A stretch of DNA of 64,000 bases from Alicyclobacillus pomorum DSM 14955 (GTDB lineage Bacteria; Bacillota; Bacilli; Alicyclobacillales; Alicyclobacillaceae): assembly GCF_000472905.1 (NCBI RefSeq), contig NZ_AXAR01000005.1, positions 107,241 through 171,240 on the forward strand, given 5' to 3'. The position numbers and the translations under genes are program-made. Shown here piece by piece: positions 39,589 through 48,433 of the stretch. Numbering within the stretch: position 1 is the first letter of the stretch; each line of letters opens with the position of its first letter. Below the pieces are notes generated by a model. That model did no database searches and was not told the DNA's origin. It saw nothing but the letters and a program-made list of their open reading frames with translations.

Positions 39589-42500
39589 TTACTTTTTCAC
39601 TGTCAGCGTCAGCGATTTGCCATTGACATCCCAGTCTTTGGTCAGGTCTCCTTGGCCTTTGCCGAAGATGAACTCGCGAACCAAAACCGTGTTTCGGATC
39701 TGATCCTCGTTGCGCTTGAGGATATTGAGAAGGTCTGCGTCGCCGTCGGCGAAGAAAGCGACGTGGTCCGTCACGTTGTAGTTCACTTCTTTGCGCATCA
39801 TCTGCATCTTGGAAATCAATTCTCGGACGTAGCCTTCTTCCACCAGCTGTTCCGTCAGCTCCGTGTTCAGTCCGACAAATCCACGTCCAGACACGGTCAT
39901 CAGACCCGTGAACTTTGGATGGTACCGGAGTTCCGCGTGTTCGCGCGTGATGGCGTGTCCTTCGAGCAACACCTCACCGGTGGATTGGAACGTCTGAATC
40001 TGTTCCGGCGTCGCCTGTTTGGCCGCTTGATTCAGGACTGGGACGAGCTTGCCGTAGGCCTGCCCAACGGCCTTCAGATTCAGGTAGAGTTCCGGCGTCG
40101 CCACGTCTTCCAAACGGACGAACGAAATCTCCTTGACGTTCAACTCGTCTTCAATCACGTCTGCAAACTTGGCCAATACCGACCGCTTGTCTTCCGATAC
40201 ATACAGAGTGGACAGCGGCTGCCGCGTCTTGATCTTGGCTTCGTTGCGCAGATGCCGGCCGGCCTCGACCACGTGCAGCACTTCGTCCATTTCGGCCAAC
40301 AGGTCCTTGTCAATGAGCGAGGGATCCGCCACTGGATAGTCGCACAGGTGGACGCTGGCCGGAGCATTCGGGTTGGCGGATCGGACGACGTTCTGGTACA
40401 GCTCTTCAGCGATGAACGGCGTCAGCGGAGCTGTCAGCTTGGCAATGGTTTCGAGACATTCGTACAGTGTCAGGAACGCAGCCACCTTGTCTGTGTCCAT
40501 GCCTGATGCCCAGAACCTATCGCGGTTGCGGCGCACGTACCAGGTCGACAGGTCGTTGACCAAATCTTGCAGCATACGCGCTGCCGCTGTGGCGTCGTAC
40601 TTTTCGATGGATGCGTCGACTTTCCCAATGGTGTCGTTCAAGCGCGAGATCATCCAGCGGTCCATCAGCGGCCTGTCTTTCACAGGCACGTGGTGTTCGC
40701 TCGGATTGAACCCGTCGATGCTGGCGTACAGTGCGTAGAATGCGTGCACGTTCTGCAACAGGTCGATGTACTTGCTCTTGCTTTCCGCCACGGCCTTGTG
40801 ATAGAAGCGCTGCGAGTTCCACGGCTGCGTGTTGGACAGGAAGTAGAACCGAACCGCGTCGGCACCGTGCATGTCCAGGGCTTCAAACGGATCTATCACG
40901 TTGCCTTTGGACTTCGACATCTTCTTTCCTTCTTCGTCCAACACGTGACCCATGACCACCACGTTTTTGTACGGTGCCCGACCCGTGACCAGCGTGGAGA
41001 TGGCCAGCAGGCTGTAGAACCAGCCGCGCGTCTGGTCGATGGCTTCAGAGATATAGTCCGCTGGATAGCGCCGCTGAAACTCCTCCTGGTTTTCGAAGGG
41101 GTAGTGCAGTTGTGCGAACGGCATGCTGCCCGAGTCGAACCAGGCGTCAATGACTTCAGATGCACGCTTCATCGTGCCGCCGCAGGAGCACGGCCAGGTC
41201 AATTCATCGATGTACGGTTTGTGCAACTCAGGTGGCAGCGTGCCTGCCAGAGATTTCAATTCTGCCTTGGACCCGACGCAATGCTGATGCCCGCAGCTAT
41301 CACATTCCCACACCGGCAACGGTGTTCCCCAGTAACGGCTGCGCGACAGGTTCCAGTCAATCATGTTCTCGAGGAAGTTCCCCATGCGCCCTTCCTTGAT
41401 ATGTTCCGGGATCCAGTTGACGCTCCGCGAGTTCGCAATCATTTGGTCTTTGACCGCGGTCGTCTTGATGAACCAGCTGTCAATCGCGTAGTACAGAAGT
41501 GGCGTGTCGCACCGCCAGCAGTGCGGATACGAGTGCTCGTGCTTGTGCTTCTCATACAGCGTGCCGTGTTTGGCCAGGTACTTCACAATCTCCACGTTCA
41601 CTTCTTCGTCCTTGACGAACGCACCGGCGAAGTCGGTCACGTCGTCTGTGAAACGGCCTGTCAGATCTACAAAGTTGCAGAATACCAGGCCGTGTTCCCG
41701 ACAAACGCGGTAGTCGTCTTCGCCGAACGCGGGCGCCATGTGCACGATACCGGTACCTGACTCCGCAGTGACGTGGTCGGAAGTAACCACCACGTGCTTC
41801 TTGCCTTCCAGTTTGTTGACGTACGGGAACACTGGCTCGTAACGAAGTCCGAGCAGTTCCTGGCCGGTTTTGATATCCAGGATGGTGTCGCCGTCTTTCA
41901 AAAACTTGTGCTGCAGTGCTTCAGCTACCCAGTAGTTCTCACCGTGCTCTGCGGAACGGATGAGCACGTACTTCAAGTCCGGATGGACGGCCAAAGCGAC
42001 GTTGGATGGCAGGGTCCACGGCGTCGTGGTCCACGCCAGAATGTACGTCGGTACATCGTGCGAGCTGTCGAGCAGGCGGAACTTTGCGGTCACCGACAGG
42101 TCTTTCACATCGGCGTACCCTTGCGCCACTTCGTGGCTGGACAGCGTCGTTTCACAGTGCGGGCAGTACGGGCTCACGCGGTGACCTTTGTACAGGTATC
42201 CTTTGTCGAAAATCTGCTTCAGCAGATGCCAGACAGATTCAATGTAATCGTCGGAGAGCGTCATGTAGGGATTGTCCAGGTCTACCCAGTAGCCTAAGCG
42301 CTCGGACATCTTTCGCCAGGTCTCTTCATACGTAAACACGCTGTTACGGCATTCCTGAATAAACCGCTCCACGCCAAAGTCCTGGATTTGTTTTTTTCCG
42401 CTGATGCCGTATTTCTTTTCGATTTCAATTTCCACAGGGAGGCCGTGCGTATCCCAACCTGCCTTGCGTTGAACGTGGTATCCCTTCATGGTCCGGTAGC

Positions 42501-42708
42501 GCGGATACACGTCCTTAATGACGCGCGTCAACACGTGCCCCGGGTGCGGCTTGCCATTGGCTGTCGGAGGCCCCTCGTAGAATACCCACTCCGGTTTTCC
42601 CTCCCGGGACCGTTCACTTTCTTTGAACACGTCGTGTTTCTGCCAGAATTCAAGGACTCGCTGTTCCCTGTCTCTTGCGGACTCCTTGGCGTCCACTCGC
42701 TTTAGCAC
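39589..42708 (-). CDS. ileS: Isoleucyl-tRNA synthetase, eukaryote-like (IleS2) form
   Basis: 1039 residues. The class I HIGH element reads HPGH in YEGPPTANGKPHPGHVLTR, and KMSKSKGN is intact. The CP1 editing domain contains TTTPWTLPSNVALAVHP and the GTGIVHMAPAFGEDDY segment. Zinc-type cysteines occur in the WECDSCGHQHC insertion. The overall form matches IleRS type 2, which is generally less sensitive to mupirocin than type 1. GTG 42708 follows GGAGGAG. Expression is controlled by the T-box leader upstream. Confidence 0.97.
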   Translation of the reverse strand: MLKRVDAKESARDREQRVLEFWQKHDVFKESERSREGKPEWVFYEGPPTANGKPHPGHVLTRVIKDVYPRYRTMKGYHVQRKAGWDTHGLPVEIEIEKKYGISGKKQIQDFGVERFIQECRNSVFTYEETWRKMSERLGYWVDLDNPYMTLSDDYIESVWHLLKQIFDKGYLYKGHRVSPYCPHCETTLSSHEVAQGYADVKDLSVTAKFRLLDSSHDVPTYILAWTTTPWTLPSNVALAVHPDLKYVLIRSAEHGENYWVAEALQHKFLKDGDTILDIKTGQELLGLRYEPVFPYVNKLEGKKHVVVTSDHVTAESGTGIVHMAPAFGEDDYRVCREHGLVFCNFVDLTGRFTDDVTDFAGAFVKDEEVNVEIVKYLAKHGTLYEKHKHEHSYPHCWRCDTPLLYYAIDSWFIKTTAVKDQMIANSRSVNWIPEHIKEGRMGNFLENMIDWNLSRSRYWGTPLPVWECDSCGHQHCVGSKAELKSLAGTLPPELHKPYIDELTWPCSCGGTMKRASEVIDAWFDSGSMPFAQLHYPFENQEEFQRRYPADYISEAIDQTRGWFYSLLAISTLVTGRAPYKNVVVMGHVLDEEGKKMSKSKGNVIDPFEALDMHGADAVRFYFLSNTQPWNSQRFYHKAVAESKSKYIDLLQNVHAFYALYASIDGFNPSEHHVPVKDRPLMDRWMISRLNDTIGKVDASIEKYDATAAARMLQDLVNDLSTWYVRRNRDRFWASGMDTDKVAAFLTLYECLETIAKLTAPLTPFIAEELYQNVVRSANPNAPASVHLCDYPVADPSLIDKDLLAEMDEVLHVVEAGRHLRNEAKIKTRQPLSTLYVSEDKRSVLAKFADVIEDELNVKEISFVRLEDVATPELYLNLKAVGQAYGKLVPVLNQAAKQATPEQIQTFQSTGEVLLEGHAITREHAELRYHPKFTGLMTVSGRGFVGLNTELTEQLVEEGYVRELISKMQMMRKEVNYNVTDHVAFFADGDADLLNILKRNEDQIRNTVLVREFIFGKGQGDLTKDWDVNGKSLTLTVKK

Positions 42709-42785
42709 AATTTCTCTCCTCCTGACACTCTGGTTGCTTTACGCTGCGCCCGATGATGTTTCTTGCGCACTCTGAATGGAAAGTG

Positions 42786-42851
42786 AGCGATTCACAAAAT
42801 CCACGAGCGTACTTCACGACGAGATGTCGTTCGCCATTTTTGCAAACCGCT
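42786..42851. repeat. Dispersed palindromic repeat, copy D
   Basis: Left end AGCGATTCACAAAAT and right end ATTTTTGCAAACCGCT are imperfect inverted copies. The centre contains CGAGATGTCGTTCGCC, shared in outline with copies B and E. It sits between the T-box terminator and the ileS start, and so inside the ileS untranslated leader. Confidence 0.7.
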
Positions 42852-42857
42852 AAGGAA

Positions 42858-43150
42858 ATTAAAAAAACTCGCCCCCATGTGAAGGGGCGAGTTTGATCCC
42901 GCTGTACCACCCAACTTAGCGCGTCCATCGCTGGCGCGCTCCATCTGCCGGATCCAAAGGTGCTCCTTGAACCAAGCGGTCACCAGTGAATCCGCCTCTC
43001 TATAACGGGAGAGTACCGTCCTGCATTACTGCCCAGTCCACACGTTTCGTGCAAGACCGGGGTTGTACAGGCACCTCCAAGGGGATATTCGTTACCGAAC
43101 CTGTGTGGGTTTCCACCTGTCCCCACTCTCTGTGACAGGTCACCGGAAAC
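42858..43150 (-). ncRNA. T-box leader of ileS
   Basis: Read on the minus strand: AGAGAG kink-turn region (about 43130), GGTGGAAACC, then CGAATATCCCCTTGGAG, where AUC (43086-43084) or the overlapping AUA is the likely Ile specifier. GACGG follows, then the T-box sequence AAGTTGGGTGGTACAGCG (43904 to 42918 region, core GGGTGGTAC at 42912-42904). The terminator has an 11-bp stem CTCGCCCC/GGGGCGAG (42865-42894) and seven T. Uncharged tRNA-Ile would pair with the specifier and the T-box bulge and stabilise the antiterminator. Confidence 0.92.
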
Positions 43151-43475
43151 TACTCGACCTTTTCAACGGTTTATGCCACGATATATGCCAATCAGTGTAT
43201 CAAAAACTTGACCTGTGCTCAAGAGGGACGGGCTCGTCTCACAGGTGGCCGAACGGGGGAGAACCCAACCACCGTGCGCAGCCAACACGATGGATTGACA
43301 GGTATGTATATTCAAAAATGGTAAATATATTCCTTCTCTTTCGGCCAATCTCCATGAAATTGTCAGGAAACGTTCGGAAAGTACCCCTACATATCATGGT
43401 CGACAACACGTACTATGTCCATGGTGGCCAATTTCGCGCCTTCGGTTCACGTCTCAGACATGAGGTGACAAAAAC
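43151..43475. other. Divergent promoter region between ileS leader and the penicillin-binding protein
   Basis: About 325 bp. A TTGACA near 43295 points towards the penicillin-binding protein, but no well-spaced -10 could be fixed. Open frames here are antisense to the T-box leader and have no supported start. Confidence 0.35.
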
Positions 43476-46037
43476 ATGACGAAAACTTTGTGGCGCAAGC
43501 TCTTTCTTCGCGTGTTTCTATTGATCATCGCAGCGATTGTGCTGTTTGTGATCATATTTATAGCGGCGGTCGAACTGACACCGTTCGACGCCTCGAAACT
43601 GACGCGCTCCAATCAACCGACGGTTGTATATGACCGCAATGGGTCAGTCTACATGACCATCGCTTCAAAAGGAGCGGATGATCTGACGTACAACCAGATT
43701 CCGAAGAATCTGCGGGATGCCGTGGTGGCGATTGAGGATCACAATTTCTGGACTGGCTCAAGCATTGATTTAAAGGGTCTTTTACGATCCGCGTTTGTCG
43801 ACTTGTGGACGAAGAGCTACGCACAGGGCGCCAGTACGATTCAGGAGCAGCTGGCGAAAATTGTGTATCTGACGGACAAAAAGACGCTGAACCGAAAGTT
43901 CCAGCAGATTGTGCTGGGCGTGCAAATTGACCGCTACTTCACGAAGGAAGAAATTCTCGCCATGTATTTGAACCGAGTATTTCTCGGGGAAAATAGCGTT
44001 GGCGTGGAAGAGGCGGCGTACCGTTACTTCGGCGTTGATTTGAAGAAAAATCCCAACGCGTTGACGCTGGATCAGGCAGCGCTGCTCGCAGGGCTTCCGC
44101 AAGCGCCCAGCGCCTATGATCCCATTCAGCATCCGGCTGCAGCCCTGCAACGCCGCAACCAGGTGCTCGAAGCCATGGCGAAGTACGGCTACATCACGGA
44201 ATCGCAGGCGAAAGCAGCGGAACAGCAGCCGATTGGGAAACTGGAATACCACTCGCTGCCGGATAATGCTTGGGACACGCATCCGTTGTTCACCAATTTT
44301 CTGTTTGACTATGCCGAACGGGCCGGCATTAGCACCGAGGAATTGCTGCAAGGCGGATTGAAAATCTACACTACCTTGGATCCGACGGTCCAATCAGCGA
44401 TTGACCAGGTCTTCTGGAGCACCAATTACAACAACGACTTCCCGGGACCGACAACGGGAACCGTGGTGCAAGGTGCTGCCCTGTTTGTGGATCCTAAGAC
44501 AGGTGGGATTCTGGGGGGCGCCGGGTCGCGCAAGCAAGGGTTTGTCAACCGCGGCTATGACCGCATTTACGCGCCGCAGCAGCCTGGTTCCTCCATTAAG
44601 CCGTTGCTCGAGTACGGCGCCGCGATTGACAGTGGACAGTGGGGCCCGAACTCGATTCTCGATAACCGCCCGCAAGATTTTGGCGGTGGGTATATTCCGC
44701 AAAACGACGAGGCCAATGCACCGGCGAGCATTACGCTGAAGGACGCGCTCGCGACGTCGCAGAACGTTGCTTCGGTCTGGTTGTTGAAGCAAATTGGCCT
44801 TGACAATGGTATTGCGTTTGCCGAACGTCTCGGCATTCCATTTACCAGTAGCGACCGCCAGCATCTTGGCGTCGCCATCGGGAACCTTGCCCATGGCGTG
44901 AACACAATGCAGATGGCTTACGCGTACGAGGCGTATGCAAATAATGGCGTACAGGAGGCTCTGCACCTCATCTCGAAAATCACTAACCCGTCAGGCGAGA
45001 CCATATACAGTTTTCAACCTGCTGCGAAGCGCGTGGTCTCTGCACAGACGGCTCAGATCATGACGCAGTTGCTCGAAGGCGTCGTCCAATACGGAACTGG
45101 AACGCAGGCCCAAGTTCCCGGATGGGACGTCGCAGGGAAGACCGGGACGGTACAGTATGACGCATCGTTGAACGGGGTGCATCAGAGTTGGATTCGCAAT
45201 GCTTGGTTTGATGGATATACGCCCACGATGTTGGGATCCATCTACATTGGCTATGACAATCCTGATGCTGAGCACCACATGACCGATATTCCATACGCGT
45301 CTTCGTGGTACTGCGCACGGATTTTCGGCGACATTGTGAAGTTGGCTACCGCTGGACAGACGCCGCAGCACTTCAACTTCACGGCTTTGCCGTCGAGTCA
45401 GCCTACCCAGCAACAACAGGCCCCGGTGAGCGGTCTGAGCTTCCAATGGGATGCAGCCAACCACGCGTTGCAACTGAGCTGGAGTTCACCGCTGCAAGGA
45501 CAGGTGAGCTTCGTGGTGAAACGAACGGACGCGCAGGGAACGACATCGGTCATTGGTCAGACCAGCCAGCTTTCGCTGGAAGACAGCAGCGTGCAGCCGG
45601 GCATGACGTACACCTATGTGGTACAGGCGGTGGATAATTCGACGGGCCAGCCGCTGACACCGGCGGTCTCTCGAACCATCACCATCCAGGGCGGTTCGCA
45701 GGCAGGCGGAAATTCGGGTCAGGCGCCGAGTAACAACGTGGACAATTCAACGAGTCCGGGGACACCGTCGTCTCCAAGTAATTCACCCACAACCCCGGGG
45801 AACGTGCCTGGTGTAGGCAATTCTCCGACACCTGGCAACTCAACCGAAGGGACAGGGCAAAATCCGAGTCCTTCGACGCCGCCCGGTAACGGGAATGGAA
45901 ATGCCCATGGTCACAGAGGTGGAAATATATCTGGCAATGGTAGCGGAACCGGTTCTGGATCCGGAAGTGGAAACAACTCCGGAAACGGAGGGACTGGTGG
46001 AAATGCCACCGGTCTCGTGGGGAACGCAACGCAATGA
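43476..46037 (+). CDS. ponA: Class A penicillin-binding protein (PBP1A type)
   Basis: 853 residues. A short cytoplasmic start and one membrane anchor (residues 8-30) precede the GT51 glycosyltransferase (AIEDHNFWTGSSIDLKGLLRS, QGASTIQEQLAKIVYL, EEILAMYLNRVFLG). The transpeptidase has its active Ser in QQPGSSIKPLLEY, then TSQNVA and AGKTGTVQ. A fibronectin type III-like domain follows (about residues 655-740). The last 110 residues are a low-complexity Ser/Asn/Gly/Pro/Thr tail. It polymerises and cross-links peptidoglycan. A terminator follows 13 bp after the stop. Confidence 0.95.
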   Translation: MTKTLWRKLFLRVFLLIIAAIVLFVIIFIAAVELTPFDASKLTRSNQPTVVYDRNGSVYMTIASKGADDLTYNQIPKNLRDAVVAIEDHNFWTGSSIDLKGLLRSAFVDLWTKSYAQGASTIQEQLAKIVYLTDKKTLNRKFQQIVLGVQIDRYFTKEEILAMYLNRVFLGENSVGVEEAAYRYFGVDLKKNPNALTLDQAALLAGLPQAPSAYDPIQHPAAALQRRNQVLEAMAKYGYITESQAKAAEQQPIGKLEYHSLPDNAWDTHPLFTNFLFDYAERAGISTEELLQGGLKIYTTLDPTVQSAIDQVFWSTNYNNDFPGPTTGTVVQGAALFVDPKTGGILGGAGSRKQGFVNRGYDRIYAPQQPGSSIKPLLEYGAAIDSGQWGPNSILDNRPQDFGGGYIPQNDEANAPASITLKDALATSQNVASVWLLKQIGLDNGIAFAERLGIPFTSSDRQHLGVAIGNLAHGVNTMQMAYAYEAYANNGVQEALHLISKITNPSGETIYSFQPAAKRVVSAQTAQIMTQLLEGVVQYGTGTQAQVPGWDVAGKTGTVQYDASLNGVHQSWIRNAWFDGYTPTMLGSIYIGYDNPDAEHHMTDIPYASSWYCARIFGDIVKLATAGQTPQHFNFTALPSSQPTQQQQAPVSGLSFQWDAANHALQLSWSSPLQGQVSFVVKRTDAQGTTSVIGQTSQLSLEDSSVQPGMTYTYVVQAVDNSTGQPLTPAVSRTITIQGGSQAGGNSGQAPSNNVDNSTSPGTPSSPSNSPTTPGNVPGVGNSPTPGNSTEGTGQNPSPSTPPGNGNGNAHGHRGGNISGNGSGTGSGSGSGNNSGNGGTGGNATGLVGNATQ

Positions 46038-46049
46038 CGTGTATGGAAA

Positions 46050-46080
46050 AAGGCTGGCTTACTCCGGGCCAGCCCTTTTC
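46050..46080 (+). terminator. Terminator after the penicillin-binding protein
   Basis: GGCTGGC and GCCAGCC (7 bp) with a 9-nt loop and CTTTTC tail; AAAAA on the left side would also serve the convergent XRE gene. Confidence 0.8.
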
Positions 46081-46120
46081 TATGCGGAATGCTACGGACG
46101 TGTGGCATGTTGTACATCTC

Positions 46121-46558
46121 TCAAACTTGGAAATCGTGAATCAATCTCCAGGTCTTCTCCAATTGTTCTCGCTTCGCATCTTCAGCGAACATGTACGACT
46201 CCAGAAACGACTTGGCTCGTGGATTCATGCGCAAAAACAGGATAAACCGCGCTTCGTCACGGGACAAAGTGAGCGTGGTCAGTCCACGGTCCGCGGGATG
46301 GCTTGAGGGTGACAACGGCCTTGCAGAATTCAGGTGAGACGTGACAGCCACTTCATTCTTCGGCTCCGGTTGGGTCAAAGCACCGACGGAGGTGCCGAAT
46401 GCTTGCGCCAGCTTGTGCAACGCCTGGCCATCTGGGTGCCGACGATTGGTTTCGTACATCGCGATGGCGCTGGCAGACAGCCCGGCTGCCTCCGCCAGTT
46501 TCACCTGGGTCCACCCCCTGGCTTTACGCAGGGATGCAATGCGGTCACCGAGGTTCAT
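46121..46558 (-). CDS. XRE-family regulator
   Basis: 145 residues. The HTH spans LGDRIASLRKARGWTQVKLAEAAGLSASAIAMYETNRRHPDG. The C-terminal helix TLSRDEARFILFLRMNPRAKSFLESYM resembles the C-terminal helix of the XRE protein at 3.9-4.4 kb. I place the start at ATG 46558, with GGAGG 6 bp upstream; ATG 46564 would touch the SD. It overlaps the end of the globin gene by 14 bp, so the two form an operon. A role in sensing an oxygen- or redox-related signal is only guessed from this. Confidence 0.8.
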   Translation of the reverse strand: MNLGDRIASLRKARGWTQVKLAEAAGLSASAIAMYETNRRHPDGQALHKLAQAFGTSVGALTQPEPKNEVAVTSHLNSARPLSPSSHPADRGLTTLTLSRDEARFILFLRMNPRAKSFLESYMFAEDAKREQLEKTWRLIHDFQV

Positions 46559-47018
46559 CTCCATCCTCCCGATTGCGGCGGAACTGTGGCAGATGACCGG
46601 TGATGGCAGCCTGAGGGGCCACAAGCGGCGCTCCTTCGTCCGTGTGGTTGACCATCTGATACCCAGCTTTCGTGAACCGATCCATCATCACGTCGAACAG
46701 GGGCCCCTGGATTCCGACTTCCTGCAGGGATTCGGACATGCACGCCAGCCATTCTTTGGCATGCCTAGGTGCAATCGCCGCTTTCATATGGCGAGCGCGC
46801 ATCATCGGTGCGCCGTACGTCTGTGAGAACAGCGGTGGTCCGCCGAAAAACTGTGTGAGAAACATGTATTGTCGCTTTTTGACGTCATCGAAGTCGTCAG
46901 GGAACAGCGGGCGCAACACCTTGTTTTGTTGAACTTTGTCGTAAAATACGTTTACGAGCGCCTGCATTGCGCTTGCGCCACCAGCCAGGTCGTACAACGT
47001 TGGGGCGGTGCGGTCCAA
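46545..47018 (-). CDS. Truncated hemoglobin, group II (YjbI-like)
   Basis: 157 residues from TTG 47018 (SD AAGGGA). The 2-on-2 globin core is intact: LYDLAGGASAMQALVNVFYDKV, FPDDFDDVKKRQYMFLTQFFGGPPLFSQTYG, RARHMKAAIAPRHAKEWLACM (proximal His region). About 25 extra residues follow the usual end. Group II truncated globins bind O2, NO or peroxide and are common in Bacillales. The neighbour downstream is an XRE regulator rather than the YjbH/SpxH partner found in B. subtilis. Confidence 0.9.
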   Translation of the reverse strand: MDRTAPTLYDLAGGASAMQALVNVFYDKVQQNKVLRPLFPDDFDDVKKRQYMFLTQFFGGPPLFSQTYGAPMMRARHMKAAIAPRHAKEWLACMSESLQEVGIQGPLFDVMMDRFTKAGYQMVNHTDEGAPLVAPQAAITGHLPQFRRNREDGDEPR

Positions 47019-47120
47019 AGTGCGTCCCTTCTTTCAACCAGCAATTTTCATCGCACTTAAATTGTAGTATACGAAAGGCCTCGTTTATCGGCAAAAAGAA
47101 TCGATGCGCGTGTTATCATC

Positions 47121-47186
47121 AGCGATTTGCTAAAACTGACCACATCTCCCTTACTGAACTGCGCTATTGGAATTTTGCAACTCGCT
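47121..47186. repeat. Dispersed palindromic repeat, copy E
   Basis: Left end AGCGATTTGCTAAAA and right end AATTTTGCAACTCGCT are imperfect inverted copies. On the reverse strand the centre contains GGGAGATGTGGTCAG, matching copies B and D in outline. It lies in the divergent gap between the globin and metallo-hydrolase genes; a TATAAT box begins 3 bp after its right end. Confidence 0.7.
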
Positions 47187-47231
47187 CTATAATAGGATGT
47201 GGCAGTTTCTTACGGAAAGGGTGGAGCATTC

Positions 47232-47918
47232 ATGAAAGTGACGTATCACGGACAGTCCTGCTTTGTCGTCGAGAACGGGGAGCATCGCGTTGTGATTGAT
47301 CCGTTTCTCAGCGGCAACCCACTGGCGGTTGCGAAGCCCGAAGAGATTCGCGTCGAGGCCGTGCTCCTCACACATGGGCACGGTGACCATATCGCGGATG
47401 CGGAAGCCATTGCAAAAGCAAACGACGCGGTGATTGTGGCCCCGAACGAATTGGCCATGTATTTTGGCACCCGGGGTTGTAAAGTACATCCGATGCACCT
47501 TGGTGGGAAACGGAGTTTTGACTTCGGTACGGTGAAGCTGACGTTGGCCTTCCACGGTAGCGGACTGGATTTGCCGGACGGAAGTGTCGGAAATGCTGGG
47601 AATCCATGTGGCTTTCTCTTGACCATGGAAGGTAAGACCTTGTACCACGCAGGGGACACGGCCTTGTTCGGAGACATGAAACTGATTGGCGACATGAATC
47701 ACATCGACCTCGCCCTGCTGCCGATAGGTGACAACTTTACCATGGGCCCAGATGACGCGCTGTACGCCGCAGAGTGGCTGCGCGCGAATCTGGTCATTCC
47801 CATGCACTACAACACGTTTGACCTCATCAAACAAGATCCGCACGCGTTCGTTGCAGCGTTGGAGCAGCGGAACCTGAAGGGCAAGGTCCTTTCTCCAGGT
47901 GAATCGCTCGAAATCTGA
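47232..47918 (+). CDS. Metal-dependent hydrolase, UPF0173 family
   Basis: 228 residues of the metallo-beta-lactamase fold: MKVTYHGQSCFVVE at the start, the metal motif LLTHGHGDHIADAEAIA, and later HAGDTALFGDMK and PMHYNTFD. Family members are conserved across Bacillales without a firm substrate. ATG 47232 follows AAAGGGTGGAG. TATAAT at about 47188-47194 directly abuts repeat copy E. Confidence 0.9.
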   Translation: MKVTYHGQSCFVVENGEHRVVIDPFLSGNPLAVAKPEEIRVEAVLLTHGHGDHIADAEAIAKANDAVIVAPNELAMYFGTRGCKVHPMHLGGKRSFDFGTVKLTLAFHGSGLDLPDGSVGNAGNPCGFLLTMEGKTLYHAGDTALFGDMKLIGDMNHIDLALLPIGDNFTMGPDDALYAAEWLRANLVIPMHYNTFDLIKQDPHAFVAALEQRNLKGKVLSPGESLEI

Positions 47919-47957
47919 AACGCGTGTTGAGATGGATGGAACGCGCATGGAAAACAA

Positions 47958-48005
47958 GAAGGGGCTGCCCTTAAGTGCGCTTGGCACTTTTGGGACAGCC
48001 CCTTC
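47958..48005. terminator. Hairpin-repeat terminator, family 2 copy 1
   Basis: GAAGGGGCTG-CCC ... GGG-A-CAGCCCCTTC encloses an inner AAGTGC/GCACTT stem. It lies between two convergent genes. Its internal sequence GGGCTGCCCTTAAGTG...CACTTTTGGGAC is repeated at 59.2 kb in reverse orientation. Confidence 0.75.
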
Positions 48006-48020
48006 GCCGTATTCACGCGG

Positions 48021-48272
48021 TCAGTGTGCTTTCTCCGTCATTTTTACCATGAGAGACGCCAGCGTGTGCTGTTCTTCCTCATTCGCGTTATCCCACAGGT
48101 CTTTAAGCAGGCGCTCTTGCTCGTTTTTCGGATCAATCTTGCTGGCCAGATAATCGCCCATTTTCGTGGCGACTTCCGTAATTCGTTCTTGAGAGATCCC
48201 CATCGCCTGCGCTTTGTCCACTTGATTCCCGAGGAACTCTTTCCATCGTTCCCAGTTGTTGAGGACGTCCAT
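48021..48272 (-). CDS. DUF3243 protein (YmfJ-like)
   Basis: 83 residues: VLNNWERWKEFLGNQVDKAQ, MGDYLASKIDPKNEQERLLKDLW and EEEQHTLASLMVKM match the small helical DUF3243 family found in spore-forming Bacillales. Function unknown. ATG 48272 follows GGGGGAAGG. Confidence 0.88.
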   Translation of the reverse strand: MDVLNNWERWKEFLGNQVDKAQAMGISQERITEVATKMGDYLASKIDPKNEQERLLKDLWDNANEEEQHTLASLMVKMTEKAH

Positions 48273-48433
48273 GACCTTCCCCCCTTGCTGGACTATGTGA
48301 CTTCGTAACTTCGTACTTAAAATGCCTCACTGCATGGGCGACTATTCATTGGCAGGCGTGTGCCCGTTCGCATAGGGCATGGTCGTTCGGCATACAGTGA
48401 ACTGTGGACAGGTACGCAGGGAGGCGAAGTGGA

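Noticed and set aside
39496-41760. Two long plus-strand open frames (336 and 397 codons)
   Set aside because: Both are antisense to ileS, whose motifs are complete; they show no family features and no ribosome binding site.
43063-43479. 138-codon plus-strand open frame before the penicillin-binding protein
   Set aside because: It runs antisense through the ileS T-box leader and has no SD; the T-box explains the sequence conservation.
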